Source: Fidelibacterota bacterium
Lineage (GTDB): Bacteria > Fidelibacterota > UBA2242
Assembly: GCA_018002295.1 (NCBI GenBank)
Contig: JAGNGI010000010.1
Location: forward strand, 1-37,391
Direction: 5' to 3'
Length of the DNA: 37,391 bases
Shown here: in pieces, positions 1 through 7,382 of the stretch
How positions within the stretch are numbered: the stretch's first letter is position 1
Layout: each line of letters begins with the position of its first letter
Notes under the pieces: generated by a model
Databases searched by the model: none
Seen by the model: only the letters and a program-made list of their open reading frames with translations
Told to the model about the DNA's origin: nothing
Position numbers and translations under genes: made by a program

Positions 1-2
1 AA

Positions 3-761
3 ATTGATCCGCTCACCGGCGCTAACCGTCTTTCTCAATTTTTCGAGTCAGTAATAAAAACTACCGTAACACCAAATTCTTCTGAAATTAAACCAACACC
101 CGTCCCGGAAGAAGAAGCCCATTTCGGTCCAATCGAAAAAACGGCGATAGAAACCGAGCCGACAGTGGAACCGGAACCAACCATCAGCTTCGATGAACCC
201 TTCCCGAAAGAACCTCAGGCTAAAGAATCATCCGGTTCTTCCTCGATTAGCGATTTATTCAGCCGTTTGCGCGAAAAGCCTTTCGAGGAAGTACAAAAAG
301 AAAATTGGATGCAGGAACATTTGTCTGGTGAAACGCCGTCGCCCGCAATACCGACTATAACTGAATCTGACAAACCGGCTGTCGAACCTCAAGCCGTCTC
401 TCAGCCTCAGAGTGAAACAAAAGCGACGGACATTCCGGCTAAAAGTAAGGCGACTGCAACCCCCAAAGTTGCGCCCACCAAAGCAGGCAAAGCCAGCCAA
501 AAACCGAAATCAGCTTCTAATAAGCAACGTCAGTCGCCTCAACCGAAAAAAAGCGCCGCCTCGCCTGGTAATATTTCATTTCCAATTCCCACCTGGACCT
601 TAGTTGATATTCTAATGAAACAAAAACTCTATGAACAGGCACTTAACATTCTCGATATAATCGAATCCAAGTCTAAAAATGAAAAAGACCTGGAAAAAGT
701 CCAAGCAAGCCGAGCGAAAATCGTGCGATTAATGGCTGAGGAACAATCCGGCGAAGCTTGA
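3..761 (+). CDS. Hypothetical protein with TPR-like C-terminus (5' partial)
   Basis: The reading frame is open from the left edge (first full codon at base 3), so the N-terminus lies outside the window; a GTG at 165 is in frame but need not be the start. About 200 visible residues are rich in Pro, Glu, Lys, Ser and Ala, which suggests a disordered linker. The last ~55 residues hold a helical stretch (TLVDILMKQKLYEQALNILD) that resembles a tetratricopeptide repeat, with the typical 'YEQAL' pattern, followed by a charged helix. TPR-like segments usually bind other proteins; no enzymatic motif is seen. The gene ends with TGA at 759-761, just before the palindromic repeat region. I do not recognise a named family, and its function is unknown. 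Confidence 0.7.
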   Translation: MDPLTGANRLSQFFESVIKTTVTPNSSEIKPTPVPEEEAHFGPIEKTAIETEPTVEPEPTISFDEPFPKEPQAKESSGSSSISDLFSRLREKPFEEVQKENWMQEHLSGETPSPAIPTITESDKPAVEPQAVSQPQSETKATDIPAKSKATATPKVAPTKAGKASQKPKSASNKQRQSPQPKKSAASPGNISFPIPTWTLVDILMKQKLYEQALNILDIIESKSKNEKDLEKVQASRAKIVRLMAEEQSGEA

Positions 762-819
762 TTTCAGTAGAGGAAATATTTTAATTTCTTAGAAGCACTT
801 AAACATTGGTGCACCTATA

Positions 820-940
820 TGGAGTGCACCGACCCCCGCAGCGAAGCGTGGCGGGGGTCATTGCATGCATCATTTTTGGAGTGCATCAACCGTGTTGATG
901 CATGCACCGACATGGTCGGTGCACTCCAAAGCACTCCAAA
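820..940. repeat. Complex palindromic intergenic repeat, copy 1
   Basis: This is a nested set of inverted repeats. A 14-bp outer arm at 820-833 is complementary to 915-928. Inside are three perfect 9-bp hairpins: 831-839 with 851-859 (11-nt loop 840-850), 882-890 with 894-902 (loop CGT), and 903-911 with 915-923 (loop ATG). The last 38 bases (903-940) are identical to 2873-2910, and the 11-nt loop agcgaagcgtg recurs in copy 2. Two tandem 10-base units ending ACTCCAAA close the element. A perfect TTGACA follows at 945-950 and might act as a -35 box for the next gene, but no convincing -10 box is placed with it. The copies lie in the same orientation on either side of the next two genes. Confidence 0.85.
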
Positions 941-1011
941 AAATTTGACATAATATTATAAATTGTCTAATTTTAATGTATTAAAAAAGCTAAGAGCATA
1001 AGGAGGCAGGA

Positions 1012-1350
1012 ATGAAAACACAAAAATTTTGCTTAATTATTCTCTTTTGTTTGTTTTTCAGTTCTTTGCTAATGGCTGATGAATGGACAATTGTTGGTCA
1101 ATTGAATGTCGGCCGAGACCAAGGATGCCAGTCAGTTCTTTTACCTGGTGGTCAATCTGTCTTAATAACCGGCGGTCTGCCTACAGGTAGCATTGAACCA
1201 ACCGCTAGTTGCGAAATATTTGATTTTGAAACCAATCAATCTATTTTTATTAATTCTTTGCCCACACCTGTATCTGGGCACTGTTTAATAGAATTAGATT
1301 TAGATGAAGCCAAGGAATACTTAACTATTGTAAAAGGTATATTATTTTAA
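1012..1350 (+). pseudogene. Truncated secreted kelch-repeat protein
   Basis: The product is 112 aa. A strong Shine-Dalgarno (aggagg at 1001-1006) precedes the ATG. Residues 1-22 form a signal peptide with a Lys-containing n-region and a long hydrophobic core. Residues ~25-80 look like one kelch blade: a conserved Arg, 'VLITGG' (GG motif), then 'SCEIFDFETN' (the E-Y/F-D-P-x-T turn). 'SGHCLIEL' looks like the opening of a second blade. A working kelch propeller needs 4-7 blades, so the rest seems lost, and the last ~20 residues do not continue the pattern. It is probably a decayed or 3'-deleted gene, though a very short secreted protein is possible. It sits 50 bp upstream of a type IX cargo protein inside the repeat-bracketed, AT-rich cassette. 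Confidence 0.55.
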
Positions 1351-1400
1351 ATAATAAAGTGTTCTTTACAAAAAAAAATAAATAAAAAAAGGAGGATAAA

Positions 1401-2816
1401 ATGTTTAAAAGAATGTTTTTGTTGGTTACAGTGGTAATAACAATGTTTTGTTGTTTGAATGCCCAGATTATAGAAAAACTATATCCTGAATTAGAACAAG
1501 TATTGCTCTATCCGGCTAATATGTGTAAAACCAATGATAATGGATTTGCTTTTGTCGGCTACTCAGCTGGTCAAAATGTTTATATGGTCAAGCTAAATGC
1601 TGAATATGAAATTGAGTGGCATAAAGAAGTCTATGCCCGGCCGGGACAGACAAGTACGAGAAATATAGTTCAAGATAATGAAGGATATTTTTATATCGGC
1701 GGAAATTGTTATAGCGATGACACTAATGATTGGATTTGGTATCTTATAAAATTAGACAGCTTGGGATATATGGTTAAGGAAAAAATCTGGCGACCAGAAA
1801 GTAGCCAATACTCATGTATGCATAATTTTATTCTAGCAGAAGATGGTTTAATGGTATTAAGTGGGGTAGGATTTGAAAATGGTCGTTTTGCTTATACAAC
1901 ATTCTTGGACAAAGAGCTGAATATTATTTCAGAAAAACAAAGAAAGAATTCAGGTTCAGCAGAAATCTCGCTTAAGACAATCTGCTCAGATGAAACCGGT
2001 TTTCTTTTGGTTGGGCTTACAGAACAGGGATTATGGTTAGAAAAAATTGAAAATGATAGTATTATCTGGGAAAAGATAACTGGCATTGCTGATGATTCCT
2101 TGCTTTATCGCTTTCGGATAGATAATTGTCAAGCAGTTAATAATGGTTATTTAATAGGCGGGCAGCAAACTAGGGATTATAAACCGGGACTGGTCTTAAT
2201 TGATAAATCAGGAAATTTAATTTGGGTTAAGGAATTTCAATACGGACCGGCTATTCCCTATTATGGTGGTGAGACGAGGAACTGTTGGGAATCAAGATAT
2301 AATGATGGATATATTGTTGTTCTTATTGATGACTGCCGACTTGTTTTATCTAATACCATAGTTATCAAAATAGATTATAATGGAGAAATACAATGGCAAC
2401 AAGAGTCAGCTGGCTTCAGTAATGATGCGGTCTATTTAGAAAACGGGAATATTGTCTGTACTGGGAGGAATCAACAATCAATAACCTGCTTAAAGGTTTT
2501 TTCCCATAATGTCAAAATAAAGTCCGAACCAGTAATTCTAAAGTCCATCCAGCTTTTCCAGAATTATCCCAATCCTTTTAATTCTTCTACTTGTATTTCT
2601 TATCAAATTCCTCAAGATTGTTGGGTAAAATTATCTGTTTTTAATCTTTTGGGCCAAGAAGCTGATGTTTTGGTCAATGAATTTCAAAGAGCAAATGAAT
2701 ATGTGGTTAAATGGCAGCCGAAAAATCTTTGTTCTGGGATATACATTTATCAGCTTTCCATTGAATCGGAAGAATTGAAAAGAACGTGGAACAAGAAATT
2801 GGTGATTATGGAGTAG
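1401..2816 (+). CDS. Secreted beta-propeller-like protein with type IX sorting domain
   Basis: The product is 471 aa. A ggagg at 1391-1395 gives a well-spaced RBS. Residues 1-21 are a signal peptide ending 'LNA'. Residues ~30-370 are repeating beta-rich units of the form 'x-D-N-G-(Y/F)-x-x-x-G' and 'W-x-K-E', typical of propeller proteins in T9SS-bearing phyla. The last ~85 residues are a Por/type A sorting domain: 'LFQNYPNPFNSST', 'ISYQIP', 'VKLSVFNLLGQE', 'SGIYIYQLS', then a short basic C-terminal strand. This domain directs cargo through the type IX translocon to the cell surface or outside. No catalytic motif is seen, so binding or adhesion is a guess. The stop codon lies about 15 bp before repeat copy 2, and TGGAGT motifs from the repeat family overlap the gene's last codons. 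Confidence 0.85.
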   Translation: MFKRMFLLVTVVITMFCCLNAQIIEKLYPELEQVLLYPANMCKTNDNGFAFVGYSAGQNVYMVKLNAEYEIEWHKEVYARPGQTSTRNIVQDNEGYFYIGGNCYSDDTNDWIWYLIKLDSLGYMVKEKIWRPESSQYSCMHNFILAEDGLMVLSGVGFENGRFAYTTFLDKELNIISEKQRKNSGSAEISLKTICSDETGFLLVGLTEQGLWLEKIENDSIIWEKITGIADDSLLYRFRIDNCQAVNNGYLIGGQQTRDYKPGLVLIDKSGNLIWVKEFQYGPAIPYYGGETRNCWESRYNDGYIVVLIDDCRLVLSNTIVIKIDYNGEIQWQQESAGFSNDAVYLENGNIVCTGRNQQSITCLKVFSHNVKIKSEPVILKSIQLFQNYPNPFNSSTCISYQIPQDCWVKLSVFNLLGQEADVLVNEFQRANEYVVKWQPKNLCSGIYIYQLSIESEELKRTWNKKLVIME

Positions 2817-2828
2817 ATGGAGTTCTTA

Positions 2829-2930
2829 TGGAGTGCATCAATCCCGCAGCGAAGCGTGGCGGGGTTGATGCATGCACCGACATGGTCGGTGCACTCCAAA
2901 GCACTCCAAAATACTCCAAAAGACTCCAAA
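2829..2930. repeat. Complex palindromic intergenic repeat, copy 2, with tandem 10-mers
   Basis: This is the second copy of the element at 820-940, in the same orientation. The first hairpin pairs 2834-2847 with 2859-2872: 14 bp, one G-T wobble, and the same 11-nt loop as copy 1. The second, 2873-2881 with 2885-2893 (loop ATG), is identical to copy 1. Downstream, 2891-2930 is four tandem 10-base units of pattern NNACTCCAAA, against two in copy 1. The element begins immediately after the stop codon of the type IX cargo gene. Short open frames across it are by-products of the repeat. Confidence 0.85.
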
Positions 2931-3326
2931 GCACAGCAGATGATAAAGGCTAATAAGATCAAGACGACGGATTACTTTGAAGATATTTTGAAAAATTATG
3001 TCTATGTTTAAATGCAGTTTATACACCTTTTCTTATATTACCAATTTATAAGCAACTCAATTGTTTTTCAACAGGAATTAATCCTCAATTTTTATAATGT
3101 TTTACCTCAACGAGGCACAGATATTTTAGAGGAGATAATTTCTATCCTGTCAGGATTTTGTCTGACCTTATTATCGCAAGGTAACTATTGCGGAATCCTT
3201 TCGATTAATACGAATTTTATCTAAATTCGCGCGAACAAATGGAACTAGCTCTTATTACAATAAAAATACTTCGCAGTTAGCCGTGAAAATAGAACCGCAA
3301 TTAACCACTGACTCGTAACTAAAAAA
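2931..3326. other. AT-rich intergenic stretch, no supported gene
   Basis: About 400 bases lie between repeat copy 2 and nfo. Short open frames exist (the longest is 70 codons from 3012), but none has a ribosome binding site or a recognisable protein. A perfect 7-bp AT-rich inverted repeat, 3211-3217 with 3223-3229 and a 5-nt loop, is present without a U-tract, so it is not a clear terminator. The promoter of nfo presumably lies here, but I could not place it. Confidence 0.5.
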
Positions 3327-4175
3327 ATGCCTTATCTCGGTTGTCACGTCTCGATCGAAAACAGTTTGGAAAAAGCCCCGGAGCGCGGCCGTGAGCTGGG
3401 CTGTGACGCGATTCAGATTTTTACTTCCAATCAAATGCAGTGGAAAGGCGTTCCGGTTGCAGACGAAACGGCGGAGAAATTCCTGAACTATCAAGCCGAA
3501 CATAAGATTGCGATAGTAATTGCTCACGACTCTTATCTGGTCAATCTAGCAAGTCCGGAGCCGGTTAAATTGGCGATGTCGCGCAAGGCTTTTATTGAGG
3601 AGATTCGGCGTTCGCAAGCACTAAAAATTCCGTATATCGTTTTTCATCCCGGTTCGCATATGGGTGCCGGTGTGGATTTTGCTTTGCGTAAAATCGCCGA
3701 GAGTCTCGACTACGCCATTGAAAAAACGCCGGATTGTCGTCCGATGTTTCTACTGGAAACGACTGCCGGTCAGGGCACGAATGTTGGTAACGCTTTTGAG
3801 GAATTGCGCCAGATTATTGATTATTCTGCTCATCCAGAACGACTGGGGGTTTGCTTCGACACCTGTCATGCTTATGCGGCTGGTTACGATCTGGTTAGTC
3901 CGGCAAAATACGATGAAACTTTTGCCAGATTCGACGACGTAATCGGTTTAAGCCGACTGAAATGCTTTCACCTAAACGATAGCAAAAAACCGCTCGGATC
4001 GCGCGTTGACCGCCATGCCAATCTCGGAGACGGTTTTCTGGGCTGGGAAGTTTTTTATCGTTTGATAAATGATGACCGTTTTGGGAATTTGCCGATGATT
4101 CTGGAGACGCCCGGCGGCGACGAGAACTTTGCTAAAGAAATTGCCTCTCTGAAAAAGGCATTGGAGAAAAAATAA
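3327..4175 (+). CDS. nfo: Endonuclease IV (AP endonuclease)
   Basis: The product is 282 aa, the normal size for this family. Endonuclease IV cleaves the backbone 5' to abasic sites during base excision repair, using three zinc ions in a TIM barrel. All nine metal ligands known from the E. coli enzyme are present at nearly the same numbering: H67, H107, E144, D178, H181, H215, D228, H230 and E260, in the motifs 'FHPGSH', 'LETTAGQG', 'CFDTCHAYAAGYD', 'DRHANLGDG' and 'LETPG'. The ATG start follows an A-rich stretch without a clear Shine-Dalgarno. Only 12 bp separate it from lpdA, so the two may be cotranscribed. The call is firm. Confidence 0.97.
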   Translation: MPYLGCHVSIENSLEKAPERGRELGCDAIQIFTSNQMQWKGVPVADETAEKFLNYQAEHKIAIVIAHDSYLVNLASPEPVKLAMSRKAFIEEIRRSQALKIPYIVFHPGSHMGAGVDFALRKIAESLDYAIEKTPDCRPMFLLETTAGQGTNVGNAFEELRQIIDYSAHPERLGVCFDTCHAYAAGYDLVSPAKYDETFARFDDVIGLSRLKCFHLNDSKKPLGSRVDRHANLGDGFLGWEVFYRLINDDRFGNLPMILETPGGDENFAKEIASLKKALEKK

Positions 4176-4187
4176 TAAGGAATAACT

Positions 4188-5582
4188 ATGGATAATTTTG
4201 ATTTGATAGTCATTGGGTCAGGACCGGGTGGATACGTAGCCGCTATCCGCGCCGCCCAGCTTGGAATGAAGGTCGCATTGGTTGAAAAAGCCGAGCTCGG
4301 CGGAATATGCCTGAACTGGGGCTGTATCCCGACCAAAGCCTTGCTCAAAAATGCGGAAGTCTGGCAGAATCTGCGCACGTTGGACGAATTCGGGATCACA
4401 ATAGCTCAACCGCAACTCGATTTCACCCAAGTTATCCGCCGCAGTCGTGAGGTCGCCGCTCGCCTTTCGAAAGGCATCGAATTTCTATTCCAGAAAAATA
4501 AAGTCACAGTCGTCAAAGGTTACGGCAAATTGCGCGACCGGCAAACGGTTGAGGTCGTTAATCCGGACGATAATTCCACCACCGGGCTCAAGGCGCGAAA
4601 TATCGTAATTGCCACCGGCGCCCGCCCGCGCTCGATTCCCAACGTCGAAATTGACGGAAAACGCGTCATCAGTAGTCGCGAAGCTATGATTTTGCCGCAG
4701 ATTCCGAAATCCATCATCATCGTCGGCGCAGGCGCCATTGGAGTTGAATTCGCCTACCTATTCAACGCCTTTAGTGTCGAAGTGAATCTGGTCGAAATAC
4801 TGCCACAAATTTTACCGATCGAAGATGAGGAAATCGCCAGAGAACTGTCTCGCGCGTTTCGCAAGAGGCAAATCGGCATTCACATTCACACCAAAGTTAA
4901 AAGCGTTCAAACAAAAGGCAATTTCGTCGAGGTGGCGCTCAATTCCGGCGGTGAATCGCAGACTCTGGTCGCCGACTATGCTTTAGTGGCAACCGGCGTT
5001 CAGCCGAATTCAGATAATCTGGGTCTCGCAGAACTCGGAGTTAGCACTGAAAAAGGCTGGATTAAAGTTGATGAGCATTTTCGGACGAACATTCCGAACG
5101 TTTACGCCATCGGCGATGTCATTGGTAATCCTTGTCTGGCGCATGTTGCGTCGGCAGAGGGCAAGCACGCGGTTGAATTCATAGCCGGGAAGAATCCCGC
5201 GCCGGTCAATTACGCGGCGATTCCTAGCTGCGTTTACTGTCAGCCACAGGTTGCCAGCGTCGGCTTAACGGAGAAAAGAGCATCGGAACTTGGCTATGAA
5301 TTAAAAATCGGGCGTTTTATGTTCCGCGCTAACGGCAAGGCGGTGGCTTCCGGCGAGAGCGACGGTTTCGTCAAAGTCATTTTCGACGGCAAAACGCAAA
5401 AACCAATTGGTGCCCACATCATCGGCACTGAAGCGACTGAACTTCTACCGGAACTGGTTCTGGCGATTGATCATGGGTTGACTTATGACGAGCTAAAGGA
5501 TTCCATTCATGCCCATCCGACTCTGTCCGAGGCGCTCATCGAAGCCATTCACGACGCTTTCGGCGAATCGGTTCACCAGTAA
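4188..5582 (+). CDS. lpdA: Dihydrolipoyl dehydrogenase (E3 / L-protein)
   Basis: The product is 464 aa. This FAD flavoenzyme reoxidises dihydrolipoyl groups on E2 or GcvH with NAD+. Motifs in order: FAD-binding GxGxxG at residues 10-15 ('GSGPGG'), redox-active disulfide C41-x4-C46 in 'GGICLNWGCIPTK', NAD-binding 'GAGAIG' near residue 182, the 'YAIGD' FAD motif near 306, and the C-terminal 'HAHPTLSE' carrying the His443/Glu448 catalytic pair that serves the partner subunit. The RBS aagga precedes the ATG. It is followed by lipB and lipA, and gcvH and gcvPA lie further downstream, so service to the glycine cleavage system is likely. A 2-oxoacid dehydrogenase partner cannot be excluded, since none is in the window. 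Confidence 0.96.
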   Translation: MDNFDLIVIGSGPGGYVAAIRAAQLGMKVALVEKAELGGICLNWGCIPTKALLKNAEVWQNLRTLDEFGITIAQPQLDFTQVIRRSREVAARLSKGIEFLFQKNKVTVVKGYGKLRDRQTVEVVNPDDNSTTGLKARNIVIATGARPRSIPNVEIDGKRVISSREAMILPQIPKSIIIVGAGAIGVEFAYLFNAFSVEVNLVEILPQILPIEDEEIARELSRAFRKRQIGIHIHTKVKSVQTKGNFVEVALNSGGESQTLVADYALVATGVQPNSDNLGLAELGVSTEKGWIKVDEHFRTNIPNVYAIGDVIGNPCLAHVASAEGKHAVEFIAGKNPAPVNYAAIPSCVYCQPQVASVGLTEKRASELGYELKIGRFMFRANGKAVASGESDGFVKVIFDGKTQKPIGAHIIGTEATELLPELVLAIDHGLTYDELKDSIHAHPTLSEALIEAIHDAFGESVHQ

Positions 5583-5656
5583 TAATTAAGTTAATTAAAA
5601 AACGGGATAGTCACGAACTAACGTGGTCGGAAATTATCGAAAAGAAAAATACTCTG

Positions 5657-6343
5657 GTGCCCTCTGCAGTTAAAATACTAGACGTTCTCGACCTTGGTCT
5701 GTGTCCCTACGGCGAAGCCTGGGAAATCCAGAAAAAATTACATGCCGAACGCCTTGCCAGTCAAATTCCGGATACGCTGATTCTTGTCGAGCATCCCAAT
5801 GTTTATACTCTGGGGAAAAATGCCGATGCCCGACACTTGCTCGCCTCGCAAGAATATTTGAAAAAGCGCGGAATAGAAGTTTATCAAATTGATCGGGGCG
5901 GCGACATTACCTATCACGGGCCGGGACAACTGGTCGGCTACCCGATTTTCAATTTAAAAGAGCATAAAACGAGCATTGCTTGGTATGTCAATTCTGTCGA
6001 AGAAGTATTGATTAAAACTCTGGTAAAATTCGACATCCATGCCGAACGAATCAAAGGCTTGACAGGAATCTGGTTGGCAAATCAAAAAATTGCGGCGATC
6101 GGGATGCGCGTCTCGCACTGGGTTACGATGCACGGATTTGCGCTGAATGTCACGACTGATTTGTCGCTATTCGGTGGAATTGTGCCTTGCGGTCTGGCGA
6201 CGAAAGGTGTTACCCGAATGTGCGATCTGAATTCGGCAGTTACTATGGATGCCGTGAAGGCGGTCATTGTAAAAGAGTTCGTCGCTCAGTTTGGTTTTGG
6301 TGAACCACGAACAAACACGAATTTTAACCCGAATAAATACTAA
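5657..6343 (+). CDS. lipB: Octanoyltransferase (lipoate biosynthesis)
   Basis: The product is 228 aa. LipB moves octanoate from acyl carrier protein to the target lysine of lipoyl domains, through a thioester on cysteine. The signature 'RGGDITYHGPGQLVGYP' spans residues 80-96. The catalytic Lys144 ('QKIAAIG') and Cys178 ('IVPCGL') are both present. The start is GTG at 5657; I see no in-frame ATG that would keep the N-terminal strand. The last ~14 residues (Asn/Thr/Pro-rich) extend past the usual end of the fold. The gene sits 74 bp after lpdA and 16 bp before lipA, and the three form a lipoylation cluster. Confidence 0.95.
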   Translation: MPSAVKILDVLDLGLCPYGEAWEIQKKLHAERLASQIPDTLILVEHPNVYTLGKNADARHLLASQEYLKKRGIEVYQIDRGGDITYHGPGQLVGYPIFNLKEHKTSIAWYVNSVEEVLIKTLVKFDIHAERIKGLTGIWLANQKIAAIGMRVSHWVTMHGFALNVTTDLSLFGGIVPCGLATKGVTRMCDLNSAVTMDAVKAVIVKEFVAQFGFGEPRTNTNFNPNKY

Positions 6344-6359
6344 AACTTTTAATCAATAA

Positions 6360-7196
6360 ATGAAACCTGATTGGCTGAAAATAAAAATTGGTGTCAATGA
6401 TGATTTCCGCGATTTGCAGAGAATCATTAATACTAATCATCTTCATACTGTTTGTCAATCGGCGCACTGTCCCAATCAGAGCGATTGCTGGCAGAGGCGA
6501 ACGGCGACACTAATGATTCTCGGAAATGTTTGTACGCGTAATTGCCGGTTTTGCGCCGTTGCCAGTGGGAAGCCAACAGCAATTGATGAGAAAGAACCGG
6601 CTAAAGTGGGTCAGGCGGTAAGTCTAATGGGTTTGAAATATGCCGTATTAACTTCGGTAACCCGCGATGATTTACCGGATGGCGGCGCGGCAATCTGGGC
6701 GAAAACAATTCGCGAAATTCGTCGCCAAAATCCGGACTGCAAAATCGAAGTTTTGATACCCGATTTTCGAGGAAACATTGACGCTCTCGAAATTGTACTG
6801 GACGCCAAACCCGATATCCTCGGTCATAATCTCGAAACTGTTCGGGCGCTCTATCCGATTGCGCGTCCGCAGGCTAATTACGAGCAATCGCTTCGGCTTC
6901 TTTCCGAGGCGAAAAAACGTGGCGCAATTACCAAAACCGGCATTATGGTCGGATTAGGAGAATCCGACGAACAAATCCACGAACTAATGCAAGACGCCTT
7001 CACCGCCGGTTGCGATATTCTGACGATCGGTCAGTATCTTCAGCCGACGAAAGATCACCTTCCGGTCGCGCGCTATGTTCATCCTGAAGAATTCAAATCC
7101 TACGAGACATTCGGATTGGGAATTGGTTTTCGGGTGGTTTTTGCTGGGCCGCTGGTGCGCAGTTCTTTTCACGCCGCCGAAATTGCCGGAACATAG
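6360..7196 (+). CDS. lipA: Lipoyl synthase (radical SAM)
   Basis: The product is 278 aa. LipA inserts two sulfur atoms into protein-bound octanoyl groups. The auxiliary 4Fe-4S cluster ligands are C32, C37 and C43 (CX4CX5C, in 'CQSAHCPNQSDCW'). The radical SAM cluster ligands are C58, C62 and C65 (CX3CX2C, in 'CTRNCRFC'). The C-terminal 'RSSFHA' contains the serine that ligates the auxiliary cluster in characterised enzymes. It starts with ATG 16 bp after lipB and is convergent with the minus-strand sensor gene. The 186 bp to that gene hold no clear terminator hairpin. Confidence 0.97.
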   Translation: MKPDWLKIKIGVNDDFRDLQRIINTNHLHTVCQSAHCPNQSDCWQRRTATLMILGNVCTRNCRFCAVASGKPTAIDEKEPAKVGQAVSLMGLKYAVLTSVTRDDLPDGGAAIWAKTIREIRRQNPDCKIEVLIPDFRGNIDALEIVLDAKPDILGHNLETVRALYPIARPQANYEQSLRLLSEAKKRGAITKTGIMVGLGESDEQIHELMQDAFTAGCDILTIGQYLQPTKDHLPVARYVHPEEFKSYETFGLGIGFRVVFAGPLVRSSFHAAEIAGT

Positions 7197-7382
7197 GGTT
7201 AATCCATCTGTCAAACTGCTCACAACTTAAATGCTTATAATAAATTAAAATACCTACAGCATCCAGGTAATTCCAATCATACATCCATACAATTATGCAA
7301 TCCTTTTAATAATGGATTTTCTTACTAGAACTTAAAAGCACTTACTAAGCACTTATGAAATTAATCGCAAGTCAAGCTATTT

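Noticed and set aside
820..940. Possible CRISPR array or tRNA-like structure
   Set aside because: Hairpins have different stems, there are no regular spacers, and no tRNA arms or CCA region can be drawn; it fits an intergenic palindromic repeat.
2817..3011. Open frame of 64 codons across repeat copy 2
   Set aside because: It is a translation of the palindromic repeat and tandem 10-mers, with no RBS and no protein-like composition.
3012..3224. Open frame of 70 codons before nfo
   Set aside because: No ribosome binding site, no recognisable motif, and AT-rich DNA gives such frames by chance.
3211..3229. Hairpin as a rho-independent terminator
   Set aside because: The stem is AT-rich and has no following run of T, so it is not a convincing terminator.
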